DNA of 7,578 bases. It comes from Saprospirales bacterium (GTDB lineage Bacteria; Bacteroidota; Bacteroidia; Chitinophagales; Saprospiraceae). The notes beneath the pieces were generated by a model that saw nothing but the letters and a program-made list of their open reading frames with translations, was not told the DNA's origin and did not search any database. Shown here piece after piece: positions 6,709-7,578 of the stretch (position 1 is its first letter; the number at the start of each line of letters is the position of its first letter). The stretch lies in assembly GCA_003559985.1 (NCBI GenBank), contig PWJP01000250.1, positions 1-7,578 on the forward strand, read 5' to 3'. The translations under genes were made by a program, and so were the position numbers.

Positions 6709-6748
6709 GAAAAAGGGAGTTCCCAAGCTATTGGGAACCCCCTCTTTT
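6709..6748 (-). terminator. Intrinsic terminator of the right-edge gene, possibly bidirectional
   Basis: A seven-base perfect stem TTCCCAA/TTGGGAA (6720-6726 with 6731-6737, loop GCTA) extends outward through GGGAG and CCCCCTC to flanking A and T tracts. Read as plus-strand RNA the stem has two A-C mismatches (6718/6739 and 6713/6744). Read as minus-strand RNA both become G-U wobbles, so the helix is continuous and ends in a run of U's. It lies 28 bases beyond the leftward stop codon, so it mainly terminates that gene and may also back up the clpB terminator. Confidence 0.78.
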
Positions 6749-6775
6749 CTTAATCAAAATGCTATTTATGGCAGC

Positions 6776-7578
6776 TTATCTAAACAGCATGAAATCACCT
6801 CTAAAGGTTTCTTCCACACCATCGGCAAATTCAATTACGATATAGTAAACAAAGATATCAGGGTTCATGTCCTCTCCGTTGAAAGTACCGTCCCAGGCGT
6901 TGGTCTCATCCAATTCTGTTGAGAATGGAATATCTTCCCTGTCGAATACTTTTTCTCCCCATCTGTTGAATATTTTAAAGTCAACAATTCGCTCGATGCG
7001 GAGTGGGTCTGAATAAACTCCGAAGAAGTCATTGATACCATCCTGGTTCGGGCTGAATGCGTTTGGCAGATATACCTCTCTGGTAACCCTTACCAGCACA
7101 TTGACACCGGCGGTAGCCATACAGCCCGAAGTATCGGTTACAGTTACCTGAACGAATGTTTCGCGCTCCGGCATAAATACCTGCTGCGGGCAGTTTTCAC
7201 AAGTTGGATCAACCGGAGGATTCCAATCCCAGGTTACGATTGCTTCTTCATCCACATTTACTTCAGCTTCCAGCGTTGCATTCTCTCCCAGTTCAACTAC
7301 TACCGTTGGGCCGAGGTCCACCTGGAGCAATTCTGGTTCGATAAGCGTCAGGGTGGTGTCGTACAGACAACCTCTATCATCTTGAATGGCGACAGTATAT
7401 GACCCTGGATTCAGGCCGGTTGCAACCGGATTGGTACCAAAGTTTTGTCCACCGTCAAATGAGTACAGGTACGGATCTGTTCCACCAACCACATTTACTA
7501 CTTCAATAACACCGTCGGTATCACCGAAACAGTTGATTCCATCGGTTTCTATAATTGCTCCGGTTACCACATCAGTGA
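6776..7578 (-). CDS. Secreted multidomain surface protein with SprB repeat and type IX (type B) C-terminal sorting domain (partial)
   Basis: This is the C-terminal 266 complete codons of a leftward gene; the frame is still open at the right edge (codons for T-D precede V-V-T-G), so the 5' end is missing. A GTG at 7570-7568 is an internal valine, not a start. Counted from that GTG, residues 8-78 form a SprB-type repeat (INCFGDTDGVIEV, GGTDPYLYSFDGG, LNPGSYTVAIQDDRGC). Residues 85-162 look like an immunoglobulin/PKD-like beta domain with a CENC pair. Residues 167-264 are the gliding-motility-associated C-terminal domain (CHU_C): VYLPNAFSPNQDGINDFF, IFNRWGEKVFD, AWDGTFNG and the ending GDFMLFR. 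In Bacteroidota this domain directs export by the type IX secretion system and release or anchoring at the surface. Such proteins are often very long adhesins. The gene is convergent with clpB and functionally unrelated to it. The ligand or role cannot be read from this fragment. Confidence 0.92.
   Translation of the reverse strand, partial: TDVVTGAIIETDGINCFGDTDGVIEVVNVVGGTDPYLYSFDGGQNFGTNPVATGLNPGSYTVAIQDDRGCLYDTTLTLIEPELLQVDLGPTVVVELGENATLEAEVNVDEEAIVTWDWNPPVDPTCENCPQQVFMPERETFVQVTVTDTSGCMATAGVNVLVRVTREVYLPNAFSPNQDGINDFFGVYSDPLRIERIVDFKIFNRWGEKVFDREDIPFSTELDETNAWDGTFNGEDMNPDIFVYYIVIEFADGVEETFRGDFMLFR

Noticed and set aside
6731..6922. A 63-codon plus-strand frame opposite the right-edge gene
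   Set aside because: It starts inside the terminator loop region and is antisense to the conserved CHU_C domain, so it is a shadow.
7568..7570. GTG as the start codon of the right-edge gene
   Set aside because: The frame continues upstream without a stop to the window edge, and the codon falls just before a SprB repeat inside a multidomain protein, so it is an internal valine.

Overview
The window looks like a Bacteroidota chromosome segment, probably from an environmental lineage of the Saprospiria, Chitinophagia or Cytophagia type. Three things point there. The right-edge protein combines a SprB repeat with the gliding-motility-associated C-terminal domain used as a type IX secretion (type B) signal. 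There is a long-form ketoacyl synthase III of the Bacteroidota kind. The region upstream of the ketoacyl synthase carries a good match to the Bacteroidota promoter pattern TTG-N19-TAnnTTTG, and start codons lack strong Shine-Dalgarno sequences. The exact family is an inference.

Layout, left to right. Positions 1-29 appear to hold the first codons of a leftward gene with a signal-peptide-like start. Positions 30-292 are then a divergent promoter region containing a hairpin (70-101), a leftward -7-like element (51-58) and a rightward promoter (154-183). A complete 360-residue 3-oxoacyl-ACP synthase III follows (293-1375). The 249-base gap 1376-1624 holds a tRNA-shaped but imperfect element (1418-1503) and a small A/T hairpin. 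Next come a complete 707-residue TonB-dependent outer-membrane receptor (1625-3748), a 186-base gap with inverted repeats and a possible promoter, and a complete ClpB disaggregase (3935-6625). ClpB ends in its own terminator (6631-6660). A second hairpin (6709-6748) pairs fully only in RNA from the minus strand, so it mainly terminates the convergent gene at the right edge (6776-7578, leftward, 5' end outside the window).

The genes do not form an obvious pathway. Fatty-acid initiation or specialised condensation, outer-membrane uptake, protein disaggregation and a secreted surface protein seem to be separate transcription units, with intergenic gaps of roughly 120-290 bases. The three complete genes are ordinary members of known families. 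The least explained stretches are the tRNA-like element between the synthase and the receptor, the repeats upstream of clpB, and the divergent region at the left edge. I found no CRISPR array, transposase, insertion-sequence end, phage gene or toxin-antitoxin pair, and nothing here demonstrates a new biological system.
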